64,000 bases of DNA. Origin: Eucalyptus grandis (lineage: Eukaryota; Streptophyta; Magnoliopsida; Myrtales; Myrtaceae). The position numbers were made by a program, and so were the translations under genes. The first letter of the stretch is position 1. Each line of letters opens with the position of its first letter. The stretch spans positions 43,196,112 through 43,260,111 of the forward strand of contig NC_052613.1 in NCBI RefSeq assembly GCF_016545825.1, written 5' to 3'. The notes beneath the pieces are model-generated. The model saw only the letters and a program-made list of their open reading frames with translations. It was not told the origin of the DNA and made no database searches. Shown one piece after another: positions 32,222-44,241 of the stretch.

Positions 32222-33958
32222 TTGAAGATTGATGACATCTCAGTGGTACAAAAGTTTCCAGACGTGTTTCTAAAGGAATTGCCAAGCCTGCCGCCAGAGA
32301 GAGAGAGAGAGATAGAGTTCATGATCGAGTTAGCGCTCGGGACAAAGCCAATTTCTAAGGCTCCTTACCGAATGGCGCTATCTGAGTTGAAAGAATTGAA
32401 GGTGCAGATGTAGGAGTTATTGGATAAGGGATTCATACGTCCCAATGCATCACCTTAGGGAGCACCAGTTCTATTCATAAAAAAGAAGGATGGTTCGTTG
32501 CATCTGTGCATCAACTATCGTCAACTCAACTAGGTGATGATCAATAACAAGTATCCACTGCTAAGGATTGACGATTTGTTTGATTAGCTGTAAGGAGCAT
32601 CGATATTTTCAAAGATCGACTTGAGGATGAGATATCATCAGCTAAGGATCAGAAAAGAGGATATATAGAAGTTAGCGTTTCGTACTTGATACGGCCACTA
32701 TGAGTTTCCTGTAATGCTGTTTGGATTAATGAACGCCTCAGCTGCTTTTATGGATTTGATGAATTGAGTGTTTAAAGAATATTTGAATCAGTTCGTGATC
32801 GTGTTCATTGATGATATCCTAGTGTATTTGAGAAGTTGTAGATGTGTTGAGTTTGAAGTCTTCAGTCACACAGTGATGGTTAAGGAATGGACTTTGCTTG
32901 AGAAAGTTCGAGATTCAATTTTCAAATTTAAGGTAGGCCATCTTCCAAATCTTATGGCCACCCTCAGGATCAAGACACTTCAGTGGACAGACCTGGAGAT
33001 TAAGAAGATCTTGCAAGAGAATACCAAAAAGAAGAAGGCCGACTTTCAGATTTCTGAGAACGGAACACTAAGGTTCTGAGGGCGATTGTGTGTACCTGAC
33101 AATATAGAGCTTAAAGAAGAGACCTTATCAAAAGCTCATTGTAGTAGTTATAGCAGTCATTTGGGTAGTACGAAGGTGTATCATAATATGTGTCAACATT
33201 ATTGATGGTCCGGTATGAAAGCGGACATCGCCAAGCATGTCGCCAAGTGTCTGATGTGTCAGCAAGTAAAGGCGCATCATTATAAGCCGAGAGTACTTCT
33301 GCAACCTCTCAAGATTCCTGAGTGGAAATGGGAACACGTCACAATGGACTTTGTGATGGGTTTATCGAGGAGTCAAAGGGGTAATGATTCTTATTTGGGT
33401 AGTGGTCGACAGACTGACAAAGTCGGCTCACTTCATCGCAATACGAAAGGACCTTGATTTAGACAAACATGCAAAATTGTATGTGCGTTAGATTGTTCGT
33501 CTGCATGGAGTGTCAGTGACAATTACATCAGACCGATACCCAAGATTTACATTTGCCTTTTGGAAGAGTTTGCAAGCTGCTTTAGATATAAAGGTGCAGT
33601 ACAGTACGGCTTGTCATCCTCAGACCAATGGCCAATCTAAGAAGACAATTTAAACCCTTGAAGACATGCTGCGAGCTTGTGCGTTGGATTTCAAGGAGAG
33701 CTAGGAGGAATAGCTTCATCTGGTCAAGTTTGCCTACAACAACAGTTACTAGCAGAGCAATCAAATGGCTGCTTTTGAAGCGCTGCATGGCAGAGCGTGC
33801 AAAATGCCAATGTGTTGGGATAGGGTTGGAGAACGAAATATTACAGGCCTAGTGTTAGCCCAGCAGTTAGTGGATGTAGTTGCCGTTATCAGGGAGGAAT
33901 TAAAGATCACTCAGAGCTGCCAGAAAAGCTACGCCGATAAGCGTCGAAGACTATTGGA
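32222..33958 (+). pseudogene. Degenerate gypsy pol: reverse transcriptase and integrase remnants
   Basis: Reverse transcriptase runs from about 32222 to 32850, with [16 protein letters not shown], the KKKDGSLHLCINYRQLN stretch and the catalytic FIDDILVY near 32804. At least five in-frame stops break it. RNase H is largely absent. Integrase covers roughly 33079-33958, with zinc-binding KCLMCQQVK and the core MDFVMGL. The catalytic glutamate expected after NGQS is lysine (codon at 33639), so the integrase would be dead even without stops. The end YADKRRRLLEF joins directly to the duplicated flank. Confidence 0.85.
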
Positions 33959-34655
33959 ATTTCTATTTTTCTTAGAAAAATGAAGAGAAGGGAATTAATT
34001 GAATTGAAAGTGCGAAACGGTAAGTAAACAACCAAGGAAAGTAATAAATCTATCACAAAATCCTAAGAAATATGAAAAAATAATTAAAAAAAGATAAGCA
34101 TAAAGGAAAAACCCACAACTCATTGAGTGTTTGTACAAAAAAGGAGAAACTGAGACATATGTCGGGGATGAATCGTGCAGAAGTATGGTCAAAATGAACA
34201 TCAACCTTTCATTTTCTTCGTGTTCTCTCCATCTTCAAAATCCTACTCTAAACTTGGTCTAAGAACTATAACTAGGTACCTACAATGGAAAGAAACAAAC
34301 ATACATGTCAAAACAACCAAAAGTACAACATAAGATTAAGATCACATGATCCAACAAGACAAGGTTTAAGATCAATTGAATATAGGCCTCAAGTTCAGCC
34401 TTTGCAATTCAATTTATGTTCTCTTATGGCCAATAACATTGGTGACTCCCTAATGAGGCGTTCTATGTGATCCCTAGAATTTCCCATTGGTATCATGCAT
34501 CGTGCCTAACATATATCTAGAATTCACATGCGTTGCAAGAATTAAACATGCATTGTGACATCTTGAATTTCAGGCTATGTTTTCGATTGAATAAGTTGGG
34601 CTTTTTTCTCTGAGTTGACCACTCACAAGATAACTAGCCTATTAGGTGAAGCCAT
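33959..34655 (+). repeat. Flank plus LTR start, copy 2 of a direct duplication
   Basis: It repeats 27083-27729 and then the first 102 bases of the LTR (34554-34655, starting TGTGACATCTTG). Both edges are abrupt: pol on the left, minus-strand LTR sequence on the right. The two copies are about 6.85 kb apart. Confidence 0.88.
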
Positions 34656-35480
34656 CAAATCACACGCACATCCATATCCGGCCAAAAACATCGTGCTTTG
34701 CACTAAAATACTTCTATTTCAAATAATGGACTTAGCCTATTTTCTTCATTTTAAAAGCACCTGGTAAAATAATTGTGTGTGGACATACAGTCAAATTGAA
34801 CCATAAAATATGCCATACTTTCTTTTCAAAATTTCACTATTTTATATAGTACTTAAAATATTTTTGGCCTCAAAAACCGACTGTGCCGCCCCCGACCCAT
34901 TGGGGTCACCACGGCATTTCACTATCCTGGCTATCCTTTTCTTTGATACCACTTTTGTTGTGGTGGTATCCTTTCACAGTGGCGTCTTTGATTGAGTGAC
35001 CCTCAGCCGTTAAGATTCGCCTATGCCGCGACTTTCATTGGTCCCTACGCTAAACTATTGCTGAAGCGAACACATACTCCAATCAAACTAAGAATGATGC
35101 ACACTATATACCAATCAGGCACTTCATTTATTTATAGTTTTGGACGACATTAGTCGGTACACATAGGCCAAAAATCCCTATATTTGACTACACCAAAATG
35201 GGACTGACTATCCAATTGCCTATCCACATGTTGTCCTGGCGTCATGACCTGGCTTCCAAAAATTTGCTGCAGTCCTCCCGGGCCCTCCACTACTCCACCC
35301 TACTCGACCTGTCGTCATCATCCCCCGAAAGCGGCAATGGTCTTATATCCCCAAAACATACCAGGAGACACGGGCTACGACAACATCTCTATGTCTCTGT
35401 AATATGTTAGCCCCACAAGGGGTGAGTATGACTCCTCAGCAATCAAAATTCTACTAAATTATATTACGTAAGTCTTGCAA
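34656..35480 (-). mobile_element. Fragments of minus-strand LTRs
   Basis: 34656-34830 matches the LTR text at 46590-46745 and 57565-57660 (tttgcac ... tgtgtggacatacagtca). From about 34882 the sequence (tgccgcccccgacc ... aaggggtgagta) resembles the U5 end of the minus-strand family at 39158 and 40556. The join between the two and the exact ends are unclear. Confidence 0.5.
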
Positions 35481-36769
35481 AAATTATGTGGGCTTCTTCC
35501 TTGTTGAATTTGGACATTAAATTGGGAGATTTGATGAAGAATGGAAGCTAAAAAATGGAAGAAATTCGTATGCTAATATGAGGGCTGGAATTTTGGCTTC
35601 AATTTGATTTAATTGTAAGATAATATGCTTGAAAATGATGGGGGGAGACACAGAGGATGAGATTGAGGATTGGTGGGACCAAAACATTTAATTCTTTAGC
35701 TAAGATTGTTAACTATCTTTCCCCTCTTAGCTGGCTTCTCCCGCACGCACATCCCCCTCCCGTCTCCTTGCTCGAACGATCCCTCTCTCTCTCTCAATCC
35801 TTTCTCTTTTGTTTCCGTTTTGTCGAAGCCTTCTGCCCTACAAGTTCTTTGCCCCCATCGATTTCCCCCTCTGCCGTGTGTCTTCCCCAACGAATGAACT
35901 TGCCCTCTCCACCACCGTTTGTTCCCCCCCGCAAGTCAACCATTGAAGCTATTGTTGACCATGCCTGCTCTCCACCAAAGACTCAGTTGCACGTCCTCCA
36001 CGTTCCCTCACTGCCCCACACGTCCGATGACTCTCTCCAGTGAAGCTGAGTCCATACCCGCGTCCACAGCTGCGTCTCAATCGAAGCAGCCCAGCCCACT
36101 CGCATCCAGCAAATTCCACGAGCTCAGTAACCTGTTGCCAATGTCCACGCATCAACTTCTCCGCACGTTCAGCCCACAAATTTCCAGCCAGCTTCGTGGC
36201 CGTTTTCGGCCCGGTCCAGTCTCCGTTTGGCACCATCACTTTGGAGCTTATCGGCCGCCATCGTGCCACCATCACTGTGGACTCACCGGCCCACAAATCC
36301 GGTGAGTTTACCGATTAAACTTTGCTTAAGGAGTTAATTATTCTTAAGGGATATTTACATTATGCTAAGTATGTTTAGGTGGTTAGATTAGTTTAATTAA
36401 ATTTTGATTAGATTATGTGCATGATTAGATTAGTAGATGGATTAATTAGTCTAATTATGTAATTAGATTAGCGTAATCTTAATTAGACTTTTAATTAATT
36501 ATTTACTTAAATTAAATATTATTTAATTATATTATTTTATATTTAAATTAAATTAATTTTCAGAATTTATTTAATTATTAATTAATATTTTTCGAAAATT
36601 ATATCGGGAGAGCTGTTTGTTAGAATTTCACATTGATCACAGCAGTGTGGTTAATTTGCTCAATTGATTGTTATGTTTGTGAAATTGAGTGATGGTTGTT
36701 AAATATTGGTATTTTAATTGGAAAATACTAGGTGTTGGCTATTGACACCGAAAGTGGTCTTTAAGTATC

Positions 36770-36985
36770 AAATCAGCTTAGGTGAGCAATATAGATCTAT
36801 AACAGCTTTGGGGAGCAGTAACACAAATATAGGTCTATAGCAGCTTCAGTGACCAAATGTCATCTAGCAGCTTTGGCGAGCAAATATTATTTAGGAGCTT
36901 TGGTGAGCAATAATGGATCTAGCAGCTTCGATGAGCAAATTTAGACATCAGCTTCAGTGAGTTGACCATCTATTTCAGCTTAGGA
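36770..36985 (+). repeat. Minisatellite of the truncated LTR
   Basis: The motif agcagctttggtgagcaa (variants cagcttaggtgagcaa, cagcttcagtgagt) repeats about 8-9 times at irregular 25-35-bp steps. It sits at the same place as the arrays in the other LTRs of this group. Confidence 0.7.
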
Positions 36986-37112
36986 GAGTAGTGTTCGAAT
37001 CGATAGAATTATGGATGGTATCAATGTTGTGGAGTCGAATGAGTCGACTGATTGATGGTTGAATTGAATTGAAATGATTGGATGATATTATATGAATTGT
37101 ATTGACTTGCAG

Positions 37113-37130
37113 GAAGGATCTGAGGCAAAG
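37113..37130 (+). other. 18-nt microexon-like block of the truncated LTR
   Basis: It is flanked by attgacttgcag and gtaagtc. The upstream donor-like GTGAGT is at 36302. Confidence 0.5.
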
Positions 37131-37602
37131 GTAAGTCTTTTGACCTACGCTTGTGTTTAGGTAGCCCTTAAGGCATATTTCATTCATAGTCGAAGTTTAG
37201 GGGGTGAACTTACTAAGATATTGTCTCACTAGTTATTGTATAACCATTTTCATGTCCATAGATGACGGTCGTGGAGGACCCGAAGCCCAGAGTCTGGGGA
37301 GGTGGAGATTGAAGGCTTGGTGAACATGTCCAGCTAGTTGGTCTTAGGACAATTCCCCTTTTTGTTGAGCTAGTCTTTTGTAGACAGCCTTGTTTTGTAT
37401 ATAAACCTTGTGTGTTTATAAAAATGCTTGTTTTTTATGTGAGTGATTTCCTGCTTTCATATACCAAGCTTTTGGTTGTTAGGGGATTTGTTTCGCTTCT
37501 ACATGCATATTAAAAATGAATGAGTCGGTGACGCATCCTGTGATGTCACATATTTATCAACCAATGAGGGATGGGCACGCGCTCGAGGGTTGGGGCGTGA
37601 CA

Positions 37603-38289
37603 TAGCTCATGAACAATCCCTAGGATTGAATCACAACTTGTCTTTTTTACCTACATGCCAATGCTTAGTCCATCCCTCACGATCTAAATAGAGGTTTGAA
37701 TTGAGGATGTCACATTTATAACATGCATGTGCCTTCCAAGTCATTGAAAATGACAATTAAATTATGCACCTATCTCATACACCATAGATAATACCATATC
37801 AAATATGCACGTGCTTTATAGTAACTTCCAAAGCATGCACATCACACTCAAATGCCTTGTACACATTTAGTGCCTCGAGAATCATGTAATGCCCCACAAC
37901 ATTATGATGTCTCAAGTCCAATTATTAAACACACATAATTCAAATCCTACGGCTCTTCCAGAAATATCCAGGGCATCATCCCGCCCCATCGAGCACAGCA
38001 TCCAAACCTCCATCAAGCATCCAAAATCCATTAGGCATTATTCTGATAAAACACTCTCGTGAATAGAATCCAACCTCCCTTGGGCATTTGACATCCATTG
38101 AGCATCGCCCTGAATTCCATTGATGACGAGTTCCTCAAATGAGCACATGGATTAAGCTCACAATCGATTATTATCTTCCTCTTTTAGCCTAATGTATGAA
38201 TGCCTTAATGGTGTGCCAAGTGGAGTATCGTTCATAGTCCATCTTAAATAAAACATGCCAAGCATGAAACAAGAGTCTGTGGTTAAATA
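37603..38289. other. Spacer related to the host of the third B LTR
   Basis: The phrases agctcatgaacaatcc, catgccaatgcttagtcc and gaggatgtcac match 53870-53985 in order. Both are probably the end of one further LTR family (minus orientation, ending ...gatgtcaca). From about 37730 to 38289 I see no gene. Confidence 0.4.
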
Positions 38290-39042
38290 AGCACATGGAT
38301 TCTCCGAGTGCATGTCCATCCCTTTGTAGTTGATTAAATAATGACGTCCCAGGATGCATTGCCGACCCATTCAATTTAATGCGCATGCGGAAGCGAATAA
38401 TTAATCCCCAGACAATAACAAGATGGGATAGAAAAGTAGGGCCACAATCTACAATTTTCGAAAACCAACCTACATCTTTATATACATATCAGACTATGTC
38501 ATATACAATATTAGCTGACTATATACAAGGTCTACAAAAAGGGGGGGGGGGTAAAGGTTACAAATCCTCTAATCAGTCGAGTCTCCGACTGAATACTCCG
38601 AGGTCCCTAGATCAGAAAGATTTGGGTCCACCACTGAACTAGCAGGAGGATTTGCTGTGCCTTTTTTAAAAGCAACCTCCAGCACTGACAACCTCTGACT
38701 CCGGTATGGGACCCTCATTCTGTCCATTCCGCTCACGACAATACCATGATTTGTATTGATGGGATACCTTATGGGGTAGACCTACAACAGCCCATACCAC
38801 AAACCTCACGAGTTCATAGACCCATCCTCTTGGGTGCCCATGAAGCGGAATATAACACCTCTGCTCGGTGACCTTCTTTGGTTGGCCAAAATGCTCAGGA
38901 GGAGCTGCCATCTAAAGACTTGAAAATGTTGTCCCACAACAGGATGAGATAACGTCTCAACAAGTTCACCCTCTAAGTCCCGACTAAGAAAATTATATGT
39001 CCCAAGAGTTGCCTAAGCACAAACACGGGTCAGAAGACTTAT

Positions 39043-39060
39043 CTTGGTCTCTGTTCCTTC
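39043..39060 (-). other. 18-nt microexon-like block, damaged copy
   Basis: Read on the minus strand it follows tactgacttgcgg and precedes ataagtc. Both splice-like signals carry one change (CAG to CGG, GTAAGT to ATAAGT), while the 18-nt length is kept. The matching donor-like GTGAGT is at 47253-47258, beyond the nested elements. Confidence 0.45.
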
Positions 39061-39939
39061 CCGCAAGTCAGTATAGTTCACATGCTCAACCAATCAATTC
39101 AACCCCACAATGTTATTCATCAATCCATCCAATCGATACTATCTATCAATTCAATACTATGGCACCCCGAAACACCTAAGGTCTCCACAGATACCAAAGA
39201 AGAACCTTAGTTCCTAGGCTTTTATATATATATATATATATAACGGTCCCAGCGCATCTTGTTTGCGGAAGCATAATCAAGTCTTACCAATTCTCCCTCC
39301 AACAATCATGATACAATGCACACCACTAAACACCATAAGAAAATAAAACCGAGCCACTCTTTATTTACATATTTTCAAGATGGTTTCACGGGTCGGTACA
39401 ACCAAAAGGAAAACCAAGACTCTTGGCTAGACTTGGCCATAACTCAAAAAGAGACAACTCAACCTTCTATGTTGATCATGCAAAATCCTCCATCTATAAG
39501 TGTTGGCTATTGTCCAAAAAGTAGCAGCTCCTACTCCTCACGTGCAGGCCGTCACACCCATCTCGATGTGTCAGGCGGTGGTGGCGGCAACATCCCTCGC
39601 ATCACTCCGTCTCAACGAACGTGAACGGATATGAACTCCTGAATGACTGGGCCCCCAGCTAGGCCCACGTCATACATCACTAATGCACGAACCCGAATGA
39701 ACGTCAGACCAGGGATGGTGGGACAGTCGATCTCCACACACTCAACCTCCACGTCCGAAAGAAGGCCGTGAAAGACGCCCCACGTGACAGTAGGGAGCGG
39801 CATCTTTCTAATCTGAAATGTTAGTGCCCAAAAGGGGTGAGTACAACCACTTAGCAGATAAAAGATCTAATAAATCACTCAATGCACCACACAGAACAAT
39901 CAAGACATCATAGTATAATTCATACCATTCATACATCCA

Positions 39940-40265
39940 AGCATTACTTACCTTGCAGCCATGTACATGTCATCATACCATATATGCATATACATCCATG
40001 CATTCATCTTCAAGCATTCTTGCATGTACCCTCATGCCATATGTGCATATACATGCATGCACTAATCATCAAGCATACGTGCATATACGTGCATGCACTA
40101 ATTATCAAGCATACATGCATATACCATCATGCCATATGTGCATATACATCCATGCACTCATCATCAAGCATACATGCATATACCATCATGACATATGTGC
40201 ATATACATCCATGCACTCATCTTCAAGCATACATGCATACATGCAACCATACCATGCATGACTAG
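39940..40265. repeat. About 59-bp CAT-rich tandem repeat of the outer B LTR
   Basis: Units contain atgccatatgtgcatataca and catgcactcatcatcaagca. About five copies lie here. A 127-codon frame (39882-40265) rich in H, I, C and Y crosses it and is a by-product of the repeat. Confidence 0.8.
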
Positions 40266-40555
40266 ACTTCAATTTCTCAATTTTTTTTTTTTTATTCTTC
40301 CAATTGGACCGCCACATTTCTCTTTCCCAGGACCAGTATTTGCATCCCACATTTATCGCTCGCACCCAACCTAGCATCGCGAGTAGCCTCCGGCACATAA
40401 CTCCAGGCATCTAGCATACACACTCCGGGCATCTCGTACCCAACTGGCATCACGAGGTATCCCCCAGCTCACACCTCCGGGCTTCCGGCACCCCCACATC
40501 CCGAGCATCTCGAAACTCCCGAGGATATTGGCACACACACTCCGGGCATCCGGCA

Positions 40556-43500
40556 TGTGACACCCCGAACCACCTAGGGTTGCCACAGGCACCTGACGTT
40601 ACACCTAATTACATCTCTTATAAGAAGCGTCGTAAAATCATGGACATTTTTTCTTCTTCTTTTTTGAAAACGGTCCCAGCGCGACTCATTAGCGGAAGCA
40701 AAATATAACATCGCTATCTCTCCCTCGAACAACCATGATACAATTGCACACCACTAAACATCATAATAAAAGACAGCCATGACACTTTATTTACATATTT
40801 TCAAGATGGGTTTCCTTGGGTTGGTACATCAAAAGAAAGGCCAGGACTCAGCCATACTCGGCCTAAAACCCAAAAAGAAACAGTTGACCCACTACAACTC
40901 ACGTGTAAGATCCCCCATCACTAGTGTCGGCTAACCATCCCAAAAAGTTTTAGCTCCTATTTGACACGCATGGGCCCTTACACCCATCCCGGTGTATCAG
41001 GCGGTGGCAGCGGCAGCATCCCACGCATCGAACATGGACAGATATGAACTCCTGGACAATAGGCCCCCAGCCAGGCCCACATCGTACATAACTAAACAAC
41101 GCACTTGAATATACGTAAGACCAGGAACAGAAGGACAATCAAACTCCTCGCACTCGACCTCTACATCCGAAGGTAGGCCGTAAAATACGCCCGCGTGACA
41201 GCAGGGAGCGGCATGCTGCTAATCTAAAATGTTGGTCCCTGAATGGGTGAGTACAACCACTCAGTAGGTAAAAGAATCCAATAACCACTCAATGCATCAT
41301 ACAATACAATCACATCATCGTACATGCCATTCATGCATCCATGCGTGCTTACCTTGAAGCCATGCATATACCATCATACATCTTCATCACAATCATAACA
41401 CATACATGTCGTCATGTCATAGGTTATCATCATCATGTCATACACATGTATCATCATATTATAGGTCGCCATCATATCATACATATGCCATCATCATTAT
41501 GTCCTAGACATATCATCATCATCATATCATATCATATATCACCATCATCATGACATCATCCTATCATACACATGCCATCGTCATCATGGCATCATCATAT
41601 CATATCATACATGCATATCATCATGCCATAAGTGATCATCATCATATCATGTCATCATGCCACAGATGATCATCATCATATCATGTCATGTATACATGAT
41701 TCAATTTCCACTTTTAACTTTCAATTCGATCACCACATCACCCTTTCTCAAGATCATCAATTTCATCTCATACTTTACACTCGCACCCCATCCTGGCATC
41801 GCGAGAAAAACCTCCGGCATTCAGCCACTTAAGGCCACCAGGCATCCGGCACCCCCACATTCTGGGCATCTCACATCCCAACTGGCATCACGAGGCATCC
41901 CCTCGGGCAAAGACCTCCGAGGGTTCCGGCACCCAACCATTATGGGCATCCTGATACTCCCAGGGCCATCCGGCCATGTATCTCTATACATTCCGGGCAT
42001 CCGGCAGCCCCCATCCCGGGCATCCTGATACTCCTAGAGCATTATCATCCGCCATAACAATTTCCTCATTTATCATTGTCCACATTTACCAATTTAGGTC
42101 TCACTTAGCATGGCACATGATGCAATGGCAAATAAAATCACTTTCATCCTTCAATCTATACATGCATTATCAGTCATCATCATACATGCATCAAGGTACA
42201 ATCATCCATAAAGATAAAATTCATGGAATTCAGACAATTTAAAATAGTCCATTTATCATGCCCTCTTTTTTTTTTTTTTTGAAATTTATTTAAATTCCAG
42301 CTTGTATCATTTTTGAAAATATTTAAATTAAATATCCATATAATTCTCAAAAATCATGAAATTAAGGCTAGTGATAGACAAGACAATAGGGTAATAATTT
42401 CATGAAAAACACACGGCCAATCGAATTCCACACAAAATTATAATTCACACAAATACAACATGTAATTTCGGATAAAAACAGAATGCACAGTTTCCGAAAT
42501 AATTTGATTAAAATATCCAAACAACCTCTGAAAATTATGAAATTTTACCAGGTTATAGCCAAGACACTAAAGTAGATTTTTTATGAAGACTTCTAAGCCA
42601 AATTATTTTTAGATTATTTTCTACAGTCACACGAAGCTTCTGGATCTATCACTGAAACGTCTAGTGCATGCTTCTCCGAAATACTGAGTCTTTACCTACC
42701 TATTCTTCTTCGTTTCCTTTGAAATTTGGATATTTTTACTTCAAGATTTTCTCTACAAGTTGCATGAAGGAATCTAAGTCGAATATCCAGATTATAGTCA
42801 TCATATGGGTCCATGAAGTCTCGGGTGACCTGTACCATGTCTCCAGATTTACCGTCTTCAATAGTAAGTCGATTCACTAGGTTGTACTTGTTCATTTTAC
42901 TTCAAATTTGAGTATGTTATATTTTAAGATGTTATCTACATGTTACATGAATAAATCGAAGAGATATCCTAGTAAAAATCAACATGCAACCACAAATCAA
43001 CCGAAAGGTCAGTGAAATCGTTCCAGATCTGGTGTCTCCGTAAGATGAGAGTTTGACCCCTCAACATCCATAATTTTGTACCAAATTTTATTATGTTATA
43101 GTTTAAGATGTTTTCTACAAATTTTATGAAGAGATCAAGGTCAAAATGGAACTCCAAACATGCATGCAAGCTCTCACAAGATTCTGGGTCAGGCGGTTCA
43201 TGCGAAAACATTCCAGATCTAGCATTTCCGTAGGATGAGAGTTTGACCCCTTAAATCTCCATAATTTTCCACCAAATTTTATTATGTTGTAGTTTAATAT
43301 GTTAGCTACAACTTTCATGAAGAGATAAAAGTGAAAATCGAACTCAAAATATGCATGCAAGCTCTCACAAAGTTCTGGCTCAAACGGTTTATGCGAAAAC
43401 AGCATGCAACTCAAGAACAAAACATATTAGCTTCACTCCCATGCCTCCAAATGTCCTAGATTCCGACCATACATGCAAGGCATTGGTGCAAGAGTAGAAA

Positions 43501-44241
43501 GTGGATTCCCAACTTGCCTCTAGACCGAACTAGCGACGAGCACACGGCGGTGAACGAGCGGCAGACAGGTGGCGACGGGCGAACGGACGGCAAGCTCCTT
43601 CCTCTCCTTCTCAGCTTCTCCTCTCTCGGCCTCACTCTCTCTCTCTCTCGCACGGTTCTCTCTCTCTCTCCCTTTCTCACTTGGCCGAACAACCGGCCAC
43701 TCTCTCTCCTCTTCTTCACTTTTATTTCCCCCAAACCTCATCATTTGCAATGATTAGCTTGCCTCCTCTAGTGGCCAATGCATGAGCTCCTCCTTGCCAC
43801 TTGGCAAAGCCCATGCATGGGCCGGCCACTCTCCTTCTTGGGCCTCACTTGGGCCGGCAACAGCCCCTCGGTGGGCTTCTATTGGGCCAGCCATTCGGCC
43901 CACCCCAATCCCCCTTTTTGGGCCTAAGGCCCAAACCTAATTTAAATCCTAAATTTCACCTTTAAACACTTTTAATTCTTTATTTTATAGATTTAAATTT
44001 TTAAATTCCTCATGGCCAAAGTCTTGTAACATTTTATTTATAGGAATTTAATTTTATGAGGTGCATAGCTAAGCATAGATTATTCTCATTAATTTATCTA
44101 ATTTAAAATCTCATGAACACAAGCATATATCACTTAGCCTTAAGAAAACTAATGGCTAAAGCATAAACCATAGGTAATTTCATTACCTAATTATAGGCTT
44201 TAATTTCCTCTAGAGGATGACTTGAATTTTGGGATGCCACA
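40556..44241 (-). mobile_element. Inner B-family solo LTR (3686 bp), target duplication CGGCA
   Basis: It starts TGTGACACCCCGAACC and ends TTTTGGGATGCCACA in plus coordinates; the element orientation is minus. CGGCA lies at 40551-40555 and 44242-44246, and removing the insert restores the outer LTR sequence. Parts in order are AGCGGAAGCA (40692), the tgggtgagta block (41245), ATCAT-rich repeats (41370-41700), ccgggcatccgg repeats (41820-42040), ~190-bp tandem repeats (42880-43430), a CT-rich GC block (43500-43740) and an AT-rich end. No internal genes remain. Confidence 0.92.
42880..43430. repeat. About 190-bp tandem repeat inside the inner B LTR
   Basis: The phrase ccaaattttattatgtt begins at 43081 and 43272, 191 bp apart. 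The phrase ggatgagagtttgacccc also recurs about 189 bp apart. Older units extend to the left. The outer B LTR (44880-45440) and the third B LTR (52680-53040) have the same repeats. Confidence 0.78.

Larger units (their letters stand above)
27730..33958 (+). mobile_element. Degenerate Tekay/Del-like chromovirus (Ty3/gypsy), one LTR plus broken gag-pol
   Basis: The order is LTR (27730-30718), primer-binding site, gag remnant, then reverse transcriptase and integrase remnants. That order of domains (reverse transcriptase before integrase) is the Ty3/gypsy order, and LTR ends TGTGACATC...GGCGTGACA with a primer site 14 bp beyond are typical of Tekay/Del-type chromoviruses. The internal region is only about 3.2 kb because the protease and RNase H portions are largely deleted. 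Pol stops abruptly at 33958, where duplicated flank begins. There is no 3' LTR. Confidence 0.85.
35480..37602 (+). mobile_element. 5'-truncated Tekay-like LTR
   Basis: The right end GGGGCGTGACA at 37602 and the internal blocks match the LTR at 27730. These include a CT- and GC-rich block (35740-36300), GTGAGT at 36302, an agctttggtgagca minisatellite (36770-36985) and the microexon-like block. The expected TGTGACATC start is absent, so the left end is truncated at roughly 35480. ORFs of 128 codons at 35657 and 35919 overlap in different frames of the CT-rich block and are not convincing genes. Confidence 0.7.

Noticed and set aside
35657..36305. Two 128-codon overlapping ORFs
   Set aside because: They are in the CT-rich block of a truncated LTR, in different frames, with no domain.
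39882..40265. 127-codon H/I/C/Y-rich ORF, at first sight a metal-binding protein
   Set aside because: It is the translation of a 59-bp CAT-rich tandem repeat. The sister LTRs have different repeats and no such frame.
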